Below, one piece after another: positions 1 to 8,332 of a stretch of 34,527 bases of DNA (positions within the stretch are counted from its first letter, which is position 1; the number at the start of each line of letters is the position of its first letter). The stretch is taken from contig JAABSJ010000040.1 of NCBI GenBank assembly GCA_011390515.1, positions 1-34,527 of the forward strand, read 5' to 3'. Below the pieces are notes generated by a model. The model was not told the origin of the DNA and made no database searches. It saw only the letters and a list, made by a program, of their open reading frames with translations. Both the position numbers and the translations under genes were made by a program. The stretch is from Oscillatoria sp. Its GTDB lineage: Bacteria; Cyanobacteriota; Cyanobacteriia; Cyanobacteriales; Laspinemataceae.

Positions 1-1455
1 CCTATTTTAAAAGAATATGCGGAACGAGATGAGCGGATTAAGTTAGTGTTTCGCGAGGAAAATGGTCATATTTCTGCGGCATCTAATTCAGCGATCGCCT
101 TGGCAACTGGGGACTATATTGCCCTATTGGACCATGATGATATGCTCAATGCCGATGCCTTATATGAAATGGCTTTATGGCTGAATCTTCATCCCGATGC
201 GGATATGATTTATAGCGATGAAGATAAAGTAGATGACAGCAATATGCTGCGGGACCCGTTCTTTAAACCGGACTGGTGTCCTGATTCTTTTCTCTCGCGG
301 ATGTACACCTGCCACTTGGGATTGTATCGACGGGCGATCGTTGAGGAAATTGGCGGATTTAGAATCGGTTATGAAGGGTCTCAAGACTACGATTTTGTCT
401 TAAGATTTACGGAAAAAACCGATAAAATTTATCATATTCCCAAAATTCTCTACCACTGGCGCATTCATCCCCAATCCACCTCCAGCGACTTAGAAAGCAA
501 AAACTATGCCATTGATGCTGCCGAAAAAGCCCTCACGGAAGCATTAGTCCGACGAGGAGAACCGGGACGAGTCCTCCCCACTCCCGGAGGACACTGGATT
601 GTGCGCTATCATATCCAGGATTATCAGCGAGTTACGGTGATTATTCCCACCCGCAATTTAGGGTCAATTCTCAACACTTGCCTGACCTCAATTTTTGAGA
701 AAACCACTTATCCCAATTATGAAGTATTAGTCATTGATAATGGCAGCGATGAACCGGAAACCTTAGAGTTATTCAGTAAATGGGAGGCCAAAGAACCGGA
801 CCGATTTCGCTGCATTCAATACGACGTTCCCTTTAATTTTTCTAAAATTAATAACTATGCCGTAACCCAAGCGGAAGGCCAGTATTTGCTATTTTTAAAT
901 AACGATACCGAAGTGCTGGATGGGGAATGGATGACGGCGATGGTAGAACAGGTCCAACGTCCGAGTATTGGGGCCGTTGGGGCGTTGTTGTTGTACCCGG
1001 ATGATAGCATCCAACACGCCGGAGTGGTGATTGGATTAGGGGGAGTAGCGGGTCACAGTCATAAGCATTTTCCATCCCAAGTTCCGGGATATTACTATCA
1101 ACTGAAGACGGTGAATAATTATTCCGCAGTCACTGCGGCTTGTTTGATGTGTCGTCGGGAAGTGTTTGAATCCGTGGGAGGGTTTAATGAGGAAGATTTG
1201 AGTATTGCGTTTAATGATGTGGATTTGTGTTTGAAAATGGTGGAACAAGGGTATCGCAATCTCTATTTGCCTCATGTGGTTTTGTATCACTATGAATCAA
1301 AAAGTCGCGGATTTGAAGATACGCCGGAAAAAATTGCTCGGTTTTCTAAAGAGATTGACTATATGCGGAATCGCTGGAAAACGATCATTAAGCACGATCC
1401 ATGCTATAGTCCGAATTTAACTCGCGATCGCGAAGATTATAGTATCTGGATTTAA
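1..1455 (+). CDS. Tandem-domain GT2 glycosyltransferase, 5'-truncated by window
   Basis: The frame is open from base 1, so the N-terminus lies outside the window; the GTG at 46 is internal. Two GT-A (family 2) domains are visible. The end of the first carries the nucleotide-sugar motifs DHDD and SDEDK (around bases 130-230). A second complete domain begins at VTVIIPTRN (~base 635) and has FLNNDTE as its DxD-type metal site, followed by a GGFNE acceptor motif and the FNDVDLC segment. This layout is typical of bacterial enzymes that add successive sugars to O-antigen or exopolysaccharide chains at the cytoplasmic face of the membrane, using nucleotide sugars. The methyltransferase, sulfotransferase and GT4 genes downstream on the same strand support a surface-glycan role. 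Donor and acceptor sugars cannot be inferred. Confidence 0.92.
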   Translation, partial: PILKEYAERDERIKLVFREENGHISAASNSAIALATGDYIALLDHDDMLNADALYEMALWLNLHPDADMIYSDEDKVDDSNMLRDPFFKPDWCPDSFLSRMYTCHLGLYRRAIVEEIGGFRIGYEGSQDYDFVLRFTEKTDKIYHIPKILYHWRIHPQSTSSDLESKNYAIDAAEKALTEALVRRGEPGRVLPTPGGHWIVRYHIQDYQRVTVIIPTRNLGSILNTCLTSIFEKTTYPNYEVLVIDNGSDEPETLELFSKWEAKEPDRFRCIQYDVPFNFSKINNYAVTQAEGQYLLFLNNDTEVLDGEWMTAMVEQVQRPSIGAVGALLLYPDDSIQHAGVVIGLGGVAGHSHKHFPSQVPGYYYQLKTVNNYSAVTAACLMCRREVFESVGGFNEEDLSIAFNDVDLCLKMVEQGYRNLYLPHVVLYHYESKSRGFEDTPEKIARFSKEIDYMRNRWKTIIKHDPCYSPNLTRDREDYSIWI

Positions 1456-1508
1456 TCCAGTTTGATTTAAGTTAGGAAACCCATGAGCATCAGGATGTAA
1501 CCTCAGCG

Positions 1509-2762
1509 ATGAAAACGTTTAATACTTCCAATTTCAAGTCTTTTGCCAAAGCTTTGTTGGGTCGAAAGGATTTGCCCCTACCTGAGATTAAAACGCAGTC
1601 CCAGCCTTTTTTATACTGCATTGATTCTCCTCAACCTCAAGACGCAATATCAGCAGCGTTTGTGATTTTTAGTGGTTGGATTGTTGGGAAGGAATCGAGT
1701 CAGATTGAAGATGTCATTCTCTGTAATGAAACTGATGATATTTTCCCCTTAACGATCGTTGATCGCCCCGATGTGCAATCCGCCTATCCCAATCGGACTG
1801 CGATCGGCTTCCAAGAGTTTATTTTAACCCGTCAGCTTACCCTAGGAACCTCTTGGTTTATTCAGTTTTGGATGGATGAACAACTCTATCGCTTTCCCAT
1901 CGAGTTGTTTGTATCCGGAGAGTTGTGCGAGGAGTTTTCGCAGCAAAAACAAGCTAAATTAGCCAAAATTCGAGCGATTTTGCAATGTCCGGTTTGTGGC
2001 AGCGATCGCCTTTTTGTTCAGGACCCCGTTCTCTCTTGTCCCGACTGTGGGTCAGAATTTAAACTTAGTTCAAACCACTATAACTTTTTGAATCGCCAAT
2101 TAACCGAATATGGCAATGTTAAATCAACCGCTTCGATTTCCGCCAATGATTATGACCCAATTAGCCTCCAGTTAATCGAACAGCTTGCCAACGGATTAAT
2201 TTTAGATAATGGCTGCGGGTTGAGAAATTTCTATTATCCCAATGTCGTCAATTTAGATATTGTAGATTATCCCACCACCGATGTCATTAGTATTGGGGAA
2301 AAACTTCCATTTAAATCTAATTCATTCGATGCCGTCTTTTCCCTGGCGGTGTTGGAGCACGTTAAAAACCCCTTTGAATGCGCCAAAGAAATTACGCGGG
2401 TTCTCAAACCCGGGGGAACGCTTTATGCAGCAGTTCCCTTTCTCCAGCCTTTTCATGGCTATCCCGATCATTATTATAATATGACCAGCAGTGGTCTCAA
2501 AAATTTATTTAGTGAGTTAGAAGCCCTGGAATGTACCGTGGAACTGCCCGGATTACCTATCGCAGCTTTAACTTGGTTTCTCAACTCTTATGTCCAGGGG
2601 TTACCTCAACCCATTGCTAAATCATTCAAGGAGATGAAAATCGGGGATTTGTTAGCGCATCCTAATAGTTATATGGACCAAGATTTTGTGACCTTTCTCC
2701 ATCCCCAAACCAATGAAGAGTTAGCCTCTTGTAATTATTTGATTGCCAAGAAACCTTTATAA
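1509..2762 (+). CDS. SAM-dependent methyltransferase with zinc-ribbon (Trm112-like) domain
   Basis: A 417-aa protein with three parts. Residues ~40-140 form a domain of unknown function, probably beta-rich (contains GWIVGKESSQ). Residues 160-180 hold a zinc ribbon with Cys pairs CPVC (160/163) and CPDC (177/180). Residues ~215-415 form a class I methyltransferase: motif I is ILDNGCG (231-237), and FDAVFSLAVLEHV and VLKPGG are the usual later motifs. It probably methylates a sugar or lipid-linked glycan intermediate, as suggested by its place 53 bp after a GT2 gene and before a sulfotransferase. The start is the first ATG of the frame; no strong Shine-Dalgarno precedes it. The family assignment is secure but the substrate is inferred from context only. 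Confidence 0.88.
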   Translation: MKTFNTSNFKSFAKALLGRKDLPLPEIKTQSQPFLYCIDSPQPQDAISAAFVIFSGWIVGKESSQIEDVILCNETDDIFPLTIVDRPDVQSAYPNRTAIGFQEFILTRQLTLGTSWFIQFWMDEQLYRFPIELFVSGELCEEFSQQKQAKLAKIRAILQCPVCGSDRLFVQDPVLSCPDCGSEFKLSSNHYNFLNRQLTEYGNVKSTASISANDYDPISLQLIEQLANGLILDNGCGLRNFYYPNVVNLDIVDYPTTDVISIGEKLPFKSNSFDAVFSLAVLEHVKNPFECAKEITRVLKPGGTLYAAVPFLQPFHGYPDHYYNMTSSGLKNLFSELEALECTVELPGLPIAALTWFLNSYVQGLPQPIAKSFKEMKIGDLLAHPNSYMDQDFVTFLHPQTNEELASCNYLIAKKPL

Positions 2763-2828
2763 TTTATCCTTTGATTCCCTCACCTCTCCCCTGTCTAGTA
2801 GGATTGATTCGCGAATCCACCCTACTGT

Positions 2829-2887
2829 CTTAGGCTGCGGAGGCAGGCTTTGTCCCTGTAGCCCCACCCTTGAGGGTGTGGATTTTT
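2829..2887 (+). repeat. Dispersed ~60-bp double-hairpin repeat, copy 1 (diverged)
   Basis: A GC-rich stretch between the methyltransferase and the sulfotransferase. It matches the copies at 6012-6070 (reverse strand) and 7461-7520 but is more diverged, with broken pairing in the first hairpin. The conserved core reads TAGCCCCACCCTTGAGGGTG, and the CACCCTTGAGGGTG portion folds into a small hairpin followed by a T-rich run, so it may also end transcription of the upstream gene. Confidence 0.75.
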
Positions 2888-2909
2888 ATAGACTAACTCT
2901 AACTCAATT

Positions 2910-3656
2910 ATGCCAGATTTTCTGATTATCGGAACCCAAAAAGGAGGGACAACCTCTCTCTATCATTACTTGACTCAACATCCGCAAATTCTCCCTGCTA
3001 CTCAAAAAGAAGTTCATTTTTTTGACCTCAATTTTCATCACGGTATCGACTGGTATCGCCAACAATTTCCGGCCCGAGAATCGCAACCCTTAACACTGAC
3101 TGGAGAAGCGAGTCCTTATTATCTATTTCATCCCTTAGTTCCCCAGCGGGTTAAGGCGTTATTTCCCCGAGTCAAGCTGATTCTGTTGCTCAGAAATCCT
3201 GTACAAAGGGCCTGGTCTCATTATAATCATGAAGTGCGATTGGGATTTGAGACCCTTTCTTTTGCCGAGGCGATCGCCCAAGAATCGACAAGACTTGCCG
3301 GGGAAGTGGAAAAAATGTGGGCTGACCCCAACTATTATAGTTACAATCATCAACATTACACCTATTTATCCCGGGGAATTTATAGGAATCAACTCAAACC
3401 TTGGATGGAACTTTTCCCCAAAGAGCAATTCTTAATTCGTTCAAGCGAAGCCTTTTATGCCAATCCTGCGGCCACCCTCTCGGAAACTTTGGCATTTTTA
3501 GGGTTACCCCCGATAGAAATTGCCGACTATCCTAAGTACAATGCGGGAGAGTATGCCACCCTGCCGGATGGACTCCAATCCACCTTGAATCAGTATTTTC
3601 AGCCGCATAACCAGCAGCTTGTGGATGAATTTTCTCTCAATTTTTCTTGGGATTAA
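2910..3656 (+). CDS. Sulfotransferase family protein
   Basis: A 248-aa cytosolic sulfotransferase of the PAPS-dependent Sulfotransfer_1 fold. The 5'-phosphosulfate loop is GTQKGGTTSL (residues 8-17), starting almost at the N-terminus as in bacterial and heparan-type enzymes. The 3'-phosphate site is LLLRNPVQRAWSHY (residues ~92-105, with the expected Arg95 and Ser103). It would move sulfate from PAPS to a hydroxyl or amino group, most likely on a polysaccharide given its glycosyltransferase and methyltransferase neighbours; sulfated exopolysaccharides are common in cyanobacteria. The start ATG lies directly before PDFLIIG, the usual beginning of the fold. No clear ribosome-binding site is visible. 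The acceptor is unknown. Confidence 0.9.
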   Translation: MPDFLIIGTQKGGTTSLYHYLTQHPQILPATQKEVHFFDLNFHHGIDWYRQQFPARESQPLTLTGEASPYYLFHPLVPQRVKALFPRVKLILLLRNPVQRAWSHYNHEVRLGFETLSFAEAIAQESTRLAGEVEKMWADPNYYSYNHQHYTYLSRGIYRNQLKPWMELFPKEQFLIRSSEAFYANPAATLSETLAFLGLPPIEIADYPKYNAGEYATLPDGLQSTLNQYFQPHNQQLVDEFSLNFSWD

Positions 3657-3777
3657 ATTACCAAACTGTGGTAAAAGAATGCGGGGGGATGGTCATCCCG
3701 GTAGAGCACCGGGGTGGAGGATGAATCATCAAAGTTCGCTTGAATGTTGTCTCATAAGGGAGGTAGATGCCACCGCA

Positions 3778-4488
3778 ATGGAAAAACCCAATCACGGCAT
3801 TGACTATGAAGGGACCTGGGATGCTTATGCCGAAATGTGGCAAAAGTTGCATCCTGAACTCGATCGCATTGGCGATGAATGGATTGGCAAAGGGGCGGGC
3901 GCTGCTAGTACCCTAGCGGAATATGAAACCCTGATTGAACAGCGCTTCATTCAGCCTTATATCGGGCCAGAACATCGGGTTTTAGAAATCGGTGTGGGGG
4001 GTGGCAAAACTGGCGGATTGTTGCTGAAACACTGCAAAACGCTCATTTGTGCGGACATTTCTAGTAAAATGCTAGAGGCCACGCGATCGCACCTCGGGGA
4101 CGATCGCGTCACCTATCTCAAACTCGATGGACTGACTCTAAAGGCGATCGAAGCTAATTCTGTTGATGTCTGTTTCTGTTACGATACGATGGTGCATTTG
4201 GAACCTCGCGATATTTTCAATTATCTGACTCAAATTCCGGCCTTACTGCGAGGCGATCGGCTCTGTGTCTTTCACCATACCAACATTCTCAGCGAGTTAG
4301 GTTGGCAAAAGTTTTTGAGTGAATGGCATCTCAATTTAAAAGGACAACGGCATGGTTCCGCCTTTTCCGTGATGAGCGATCGCATCATGGAACAATTTCT
4401 CACCCATCTCAATTATGAAATTCTAGTCAAAGACACTCAGTCGGTTCCCCGAGATTGCGTTTGGGTCTGCAAAGCTCCAATTGTTTAA
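3778..4488 (+). CDS. Class I SAM-dependent methyltransferase
   Basis: A 236-aa protein from the ATG at 3778. I chose this start because the residues before it are Cys- and Arg-rich and unlike the family, and because a GGGAGG lies about 14 bases upstream. In-frame ATGs at 3721 and earlier remain possible. Motif I is VLEIGVGGG (residues 68-76), followed by the acidic residue region CADIS (91-95) and the motif LDGL; VCFCYDTMVHLEP is the post-motif II strand. It resembles the small methyltransferases that decorate sugars or lipids in surface-glycan clusters. It follows the sulfotransferase by 121 bases and may belong to the same transcription unit. The substrate cannot be named. Confidence 0.85.
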   Translation: MEKPNHGIDYEGTWDAYAEMWQKLHPELDRIGDEWIGKGAGAASTLAEYETLIEQRFIQPYIGPEHRVLEIGVGGGKTGGLLLKHCKTLICADISSKMLEATRSHLGDDRVTYLKLDGLTLKAIEANSVDVCFCYDTMVHLEPRDIFNYLTQIPALLRGDRLCVFHHTNILSELGWQKFLSEWHLNLKGQRHGSAFSVMSDRIMEQFLTHLNYEILVKDTQSVPRDCVWVCKAPIV

Positions 4489-4500
4489 TTTCACCCTTAC

Positions 4501-4668
4501 AGATTAGGAACAAAAGGGGGTTGGACCCTCATCCCCCAACCCCTTCTCCCAAAATGGGAGAAGGGGAGCAAGATTCAAAGTCCCTCTCCCCTTTTGGGAG
4601 AGGGATTTAGGGTGAGGGTAGCTTTCATGGGAATGCACTTATGATCTATCCCTTTTTGTTCCTAATCT
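4501..4668. mobile_element. MITE-like non-coding element with terminal inverted repeats and two inner hairpins
   Basis: The ends are inverted repeats: AGATTAGGAACAAAAGGG at 4501-4518 and its reverse complement (one extra A) at 4650-4668. Inside, 4540-4551 pairs perfectly with 4555-4566 (12-bp arms) and 4582-4590 pairs with 4596-4604 (9-bp arms). A third relation links ACCCTCA near 4525 to TGAGGGT near 4613. There is no coding capacity. The size and architecture fit a miniature inverted-repeat element mobilised in trans. I see no convincing target-site duplication. It fills the 231-bp gap before the GT4 gene and could also act as a transcription terminator. Confidence 0.6.
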
Positions 4669-4719
4669 TAATTTCCCCCCCTTATTTATTGTTCACCCTA
4701 ACTGTTGCAACTATAGCTC

Positions 4720-5961
4720 ATGCGAATCCTCTTTCTGCATCCTAACTTTCCGGCCCAGTTTCGTCATTTAGCCACCGTCTTAGGCAGTAATCCTAACAAT
4801 CAAGTTGTGTTTGGTACCAAAAATGAACGCCCTGAATGGGTAATTCCCGGCGTCAAAAAAGCCTTATTTGCACCCAGTCGCGACCCCCATCCGGGCACTC
4901 ACCATTATGTTCGTCCCCTAGAAAGTGCCGTGATTTATGGACAAGCGGTTTATCGCATGGCGGAACAACTGAAAACCCAAGGATTTGTCCCCGATGTAAT
5001 TTATGGGCATTCCGGTTGGGGTCCGACGACCTTTGCCAAGGATATCTATCCAGAAACCCCGTTAATGTGTTACTTTGAATGGTATTATCATGCCTACGGG
5101 TCCGATGCCAACTTTGACCCGAACGACCCGTTAAATGCGGATGATGTGGCTCGAATTCGCGTCAAAAATGCGCCGATTTTAATTGATTTAGCCTCCTGCG
5201 ATTGGGGCGTTTCTCCAACTTATTGGCAGCGATCGCAATTTCCCCCGGAATTTCATAGCAAACTTTCCGTTGTTCATGATGGCGTTGATACGGAATTTTT
5301 TAAACCTGACCCGGGTGCAAAATTAGTCCTTCCCAACCTAGATTTATCCCATGTAGATGAACTCGTGACTTATGTTGCCCGAGGCATGGAACCCTATCGC
5401 GGATTTCCTGAATTTATCGAAGCAGTGGGTTATATTCAGGAACGCCGTCCGAATTGTCATGTTGTCGTCGTCGGTTCCGATCGCGTTTGCTATGGCAAAT
5501 CCCTCCCCAATGGCGAAACCTACAAAGACTATATGCTCAAAAAAGTCCCCCTCGATTTAACCCGGGTTCACTTTGTCGGTTCCTTGCCTTATGGATTATA
5601 TTTAAAAGTCATTCAAGCATCGGACGTGCATATTTATCTCACGCGACCCTTTGTTCTATCTTGGTCCATGATTGAATCGATGTCTACAGGTTGCTTAGTT
5701 TTGGGGTCCGATACTCAACCTGTCCGAGAAGTAATCACCGATGGGGAAAATGGATTACTGGTAGACTTTTTCTCCCCCAAACAAATAGCCGATCGCGTGG
5801 ATGAAGTGTTCAATCATCCGACTCGCATGGCAGAGATTCGTAAAAAAGCCCGAGAAACGGCGATCGAACGTTATGCCATGCCAACCTTACTCAAGCGCCA
5901 TATTCAACTGATTGAAGATGTTGCTAGTGGTGTTTTAAATAACAAAAGTTTCACCGCATGA
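4720..5961 (+). CDS. Glycosyltransferase family 4 protein
   Basis: A 413-aa GT-B glycosyltransferase. The N-terminal Rossmann half starts MRILFLHPNFPAQF and contains the acceptor-side segment YGHSGWG and a YFEWYYHAYG stretch typical of the Glyco_trans_4 subfamily in cyanobacterial glycan clusters. The C-terminal GT1-type half has YVARGMEPYRGFPEFIEA, then SDVHIYLTRPFVLSWSMIE and the donor-binding segment DGENGLLVDFF. It is a retaining, nucleotide-sugar-dependent enzyme and needs no DxD metal site. It lies downstream of the glycan-modifying genes, from which it is separated by the MITE-like element, so it may have its own promoter. Family certain; sugar and linkage unknown. Confidence 0.9.
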   Translation: MRILFLHPNFPAQFRHLATVLGSNPNNQVVFGTKNERPEWVIPGVKKALFAPSRDPHPGTHHYVRPLESAVIYGQAVYRMAEQLKTQGFVPDVIYGHSGWGPTTFAKDIYPETPLMCYFEWYYHAYGSDANFDPNDPLNADDVARIRVKNAPILIDLASCDWGVSPTYWQRSQFPPEFHSKLSVVHDGVDTEFFKPDPGAKLVLPNLDLSHVDELVTYVARGMEPYRGFPEFIEAVGYIQERRPNCHVVVVGSDRVCYGKSLPNGETYKDYMLKKVPLDLTRVHFVGSLPYGLYLKVIQASDVHIYLTRPFVLSWSMIESMSTGCLVLGSDTQPVREVITDGENGLLVDFFSPKQIADRVDEVFNHPTRMAEIRKKARETAIERYAMPTLLKRHIQLIEDVASGVLNNKSFTA

Positions 5962-6011
5962 AGCTGTAGGGGCGATTCGGGAATCGCCCGGGATTGTTTG
6001 AATCGAATCTG

Positions 6012-6070
6012 CAAAAACCCGCACCCTCAAGGGTGGGGCTATACGGACGAAGCCCGCCTGCGCGGGCTAA
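6012..6070 (-). repeat. Dispersed ~60-bp double-hairpin repeat, copy 2 (inverted)
   Basis: The reverse complement of this stretch matches the copy at 7461-7520 almost base for base. It contains the hairpin GCCCGCCTGCGCGGGC and a second one around CACCCTCAAGGGTG. It lies just past the stop of the permease gene (which ends at 6081 on the minus strand) and past the GT4 gene on the plus strand, so it may terminate both. With copy 3 it forms an inverted pair around the permease gene. Confidence 0.85.
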
Positions 6071-6080
6071 GAGTATCAAG

Positions 6081-7424
6081 CTAATTCACTCCGAAAAATG
6101 ACCCGTAAATAATTCCACTCAGGGTTGCCATAACCACCACTAAAGCCACAAATACAAGTGTTTTTTGAGTTCCGATAATGCTGCGAATTACCAACATATT
6201 GGGCAGGGATAAAGCCGGTCCTGCTAACAATAACGCTAAAGCTGGACCTTGACCCATGCCATTGCCGATTAATCCTTGCAAAATCGGCACTTCGGTTAAG
6301 GTGGCAAAGTACATGAATGCCCCGGCAATGGCAGCAAAAAAGTTGGCAAAGATAGAATTTCCTCCCACCGCCTGGACCACCCATTCTGAGGGAATCAAGG
6401 CTTCATGATCCGGACGCCCTAATAACGCCCCGGCAATTAACACCCCAAACAATAATAGGGGTAAAATTTGTTTCGCATAATCCCAAGATAATTCAAACCA
6501 TTCCCCCGCTTCCTCTTTATTGGTACTGGTTAACCAAGACAATCCAACAACCGCAAAGGAGAAGGGAATCAGCGGTTGGTTGGGGAATTGCCAAGCGAGA
6601 ATGGCGGTACTCACAACAATTAAAGTGACTTTACCCGGATTGAGATGAAACCAGGCGATCGCAATTCCCGCTAACGCCAAACCCAACAGGCCAGTCATCC
6701 ACCATTTTAACCCATAAATTGCCGCCCAAATCCCCACATTTGTATCCGGTTGCGCCCAATTAGCAAAGATTAGAATCCCGACGAGAACCGCAAAAAATAG
6801 GGCAGTTTGCCAGAGGGGACGAGGGGTTTCCGAGTCCGATAATAGGGTTTTCGCCTGAATCTTCTGGGGTGGATCATGACGGAAAATCCACTGCATTGAT
6901 AAGCCAATCACAATGCTGAATACAATCGCCCCGATTGCCCGGGCAATTCCTAGTTGTAACCCTAAAATGCGGGCAGTGAGAATGATAGCGAGCACGTTAA
7001 TCGCTGGACCGGAATACAAAAAGGCGACTGCCGGACCCAAACCCGCCCCCATCCGATAAATTCCCGCAAATAAAGGCAAAACCGTACAGGAACAAACGGC
7101 TAAAATTGTACCGGATACCGAAGCCACACCATAAGCAAGAATGGGATTTGCCTTGGAACCCAGATATTTCATCACCCCATCTTCGCTGATAAAAACAGCA
7201 ATGGCCCCGGCAATAAAAAACGAGGGAATCAAGCATAATAAAACGTGCTCTTGAGCATACCATCGCACCAAATACAGGGCTTCCCAAACTGAATTTCGCA
7301 GTCGTTCTGACTGTTGTAACGCTTCAATCGGTAGATAAAAGAAGAGTAAAAAAACAGCAACAATCAGGGACAGTGGCTTCCACTGTTCTTTCCAAAACGG
7401 TGAAATTTGCATAAATTTTTCCAT
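6081..7424 (-). CDS. DUF318-type permease (ArsP / SO_0444-like efflux transporter)
   Basis: A 447-aa multi-spanning inner-membrane protein with about ten hydrophobic segments. The diagnostic part is residues 105-135: GTILAVCSCTVLPLFAGI with Cys111 and Cys113, then GAGLGPAVAFLYSGPAIN. A second related repeat near residues 360-410 (IAGAFMYFATLTEVPILQG, then LLAGPALSLPN) fits the internal duplication of UPF0718/DUF318 permeases. Known members export trivalent organoarsenicals (ArsP) or copper/zinc (SO_0444 type). The upstream thioredoxin-like gene and MerR control support a thiol-reactive metal or metalloid as substrate, but which one cannot be decided here. The start could be the ATG at 7424 or the one at 7412. 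The gene is flanked by inverted copies of a 60-bp repeat. Confidence 0.88.
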   Translation of the reverse strand: MEKFMQISPFWKEQWKPLSLIVAVFLLFFYLPIEALQQSERLRNSVWEALYLVRWYAQEHVLLCLIPSFFIAGAIAVFISEDGVMKYLGSKANPILAYGVASVSGTILAVCSCTVLPLFAGIYRMGAGLGPAVAFLYSGPAINVLAIILTARILGLQLGIARAIGAIVFSIVIGLSMQWIFRHDPPQKIQAKTLLSDSETPRPLWQTALFFAVLVGILIFANWAQPDTNVGIWAAIYGLKWWMTGLLGLALAGIAIAWFHLNPGKVTLIVVSTAILAWQFPNQPLIPFSFAVVGLSWLTSTNKEEAGEWFELSWDYAKQILPLLLFGVLIAGALLGRPDHEALIPSEWVVQAVGGNSIFANFFAAIAGAFMYFATLTEVPILQGLIGNGMGQGPALALLLAGPALSLPNMLVIRSIIGTQKTLVFVALVVVMATLSGIIYGSFFGVN

Positions 7425-7460
7425 GAATTAATACCAAATTTACTGCTCAAAAACTTTATT

Positions 7461-7520
7461 CTTGAGCCCGCGCAGGCGGGCTTCGTCCGTATAGCCCCAC
7501 CCTTCAGGGTGCGGGTTTTT
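7461..7520 (+). repeat. Dispersed ~60-bp double-hairpin repeat, copy 3
   Basis: GCCCGCGCAGGCGGGC forms the first hairpin, and CACCCTTCAGGGTG followed by CGGGTTTTT forms the second. It occupies most of the 98-bp gap between the thioredoxin-like gene and the permease gene, which are otherwise co-oriented. It may therefore attenuate read-through or stabilise mRNA ends. It is inverted relative to copy 2 at 6012-6070. Confidence 0.85.
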
Positions 7521-7522
7521 AT

Positions 7523-7765
7523 TTAACCCATCAGATAGGTTTGAATTTGTTCAGAGGTGGCAACTTTTCCCTGACTTACAAGGGTGTCATTAACCATCAA
7601 GGCTGGAGTTTTCATCACCCCGCGTTCAGCAATTTGCATTGGGTCCGTAATATGGAGGACTTCCGCCTCTAAGTTCAGGGTGGCGATCGCCTCTTTTGCG
7701 TTCGCTTCTAATTGCTGACACTTCTTACAACCCGTTCCTAACACTTCTATTTTGATAACACTCAT
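7523..7765 (-). CDS. Thioredoxin-family mini-protein (redox-active disulfide protein 2 type)
   Basis: An 80-aa thioredoxin-fold protein (Thioredoxin_3 type) with the dithiol CKKC at residues 13-16 and the cis-proline segment MKTPALMVND later. Proteins of this type are commonly encoded beside DUF318 permeases, where they may deliver or reduce a thiol-bound metal or metalloid before export; this role is inferred. The start is firm: AAGGAG lies about 10 bases before the ATG at 7765. It sits 44 bases after the DUF442 gene stop and is followed by repeat copy 3 and the permease, which fits one MerR-controlled transcript. Confidence 0.9.
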   Translation of the reverse strand: MSVIKIEVLGTGCKKCQQLEANAKEAIATLNLEAEVLHITDPMQIAERGVMKTPALMVNDTLVSQGKVATSEQIQTYLMG

Positions 7766-7809
7766 TTGCAGACTCCTTTTTAGTTACATTAAATCCGTCT
7801 AAAACCGCT

Positions 7810-8229
7810 TTACTCAAAGTAACTCTCAGCAAAAGTAGCGAGGGGACAATTGGGTTTTTGAGGAATTTCTAACGCTTCCCGTTGCTGTAAATATTGGGCC
7901 TTAGTCCAACCTTCTTGTTGCCCGAGAGTGAGTAGAGAAAAGACCCCCGCCCGCAAGCCGGAAGCACAGCGGGTATAGACAGGTTTTTCCGCAGTCTGAA
8001 GCGCAGTTTTAAAGGCGGTCAAGGTTTCATCATTCAGGGTTTGCATGGAGACTGGAACGCTCAGATATTCCAATCCCACGCCCTTCACGGTTTCCTGATC
8101 CAGTTGGGTTCCTTCCGCTGCGGGACATAAATCAATCACGGTTTTATAGCCGGTGGCGGCAAGATTTTCTAAAGATTGAACGTCCGCATCGGAACCAATG
8201 GCGAGGGTATCGGTGACCGTTTTAAACAT
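7810..8229 (-). CDS. DUF442 / beta-lactamase-hydrolase-like (rhodanese or phosphatase-like) protein
   Basis: 139 aa from the ATG at 8229. A longer frame reaches 8316, but it would run through the MerR-type promoter. AGGAGAG lies 7-8 bases before 8229 and the DUF442 fold starts exactly there (FKTVTDTLAIGSDA). The active-site loop is CASGLR (Cys88 to Arg93), the CxxGxR signature shared by DUF442 and rhodaneses. Members are linked to sulfur/persulfide handling or dephosphorylation; the exact reaction is unknown. As first gene of the unit with a mini-thioredoxin and a permease, it probably handles a thiol or sulfur species tied to metal stress. A Cys at residue 128 (PNCPLA) is near the C-terminus. 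Confidence 0.85.
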   Translation of the reverse strand: MFKTVTDTLAIGSDADVQSLENLAATGYKTVIDLCPAAEGTQLDQETVKGVGLEYLSVPVSMQTLNDETLTAFKTALQTAEKPVYTRCASGLRAGVFSLLTLGQQEGWTKAQYLQQREALEIPQKPNCPLATFAESYFE

Positions 8230-8271
8230 TAAAAACTCTCCTGACTTTGGGTTTAGCTGTGAATTACCTTC

Positions 8272-8303
8272 AGCGTAAGCCCTATACCTAGGTATAAAGT
8301 CAA
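8272..8303 (-). promoter_or_regulatory. MerR-family promoter with 14-bp palindromic operator
   Basis: On the minus strand, TTGACT (8303-8298) is a -35 box and TACGCT (8277-8272) a -10 box, separated by 20 bp. The spacer is centred on the perfect palindrome TATACCTAGGTATA (8283-8296). MerR-family activators bind exactly such dyads within overlong 19-20-bp spacers and untwist the promoter on metal binding. The element lies between the MerR gene and the ATG at 8229, so it should drive the DUF442, thioredoxin and permease genes. Confidence 0.85.
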
Positions 8304-8332
8304 GGGGTTTGGTCAAAAATTTTGAAAAGGGT

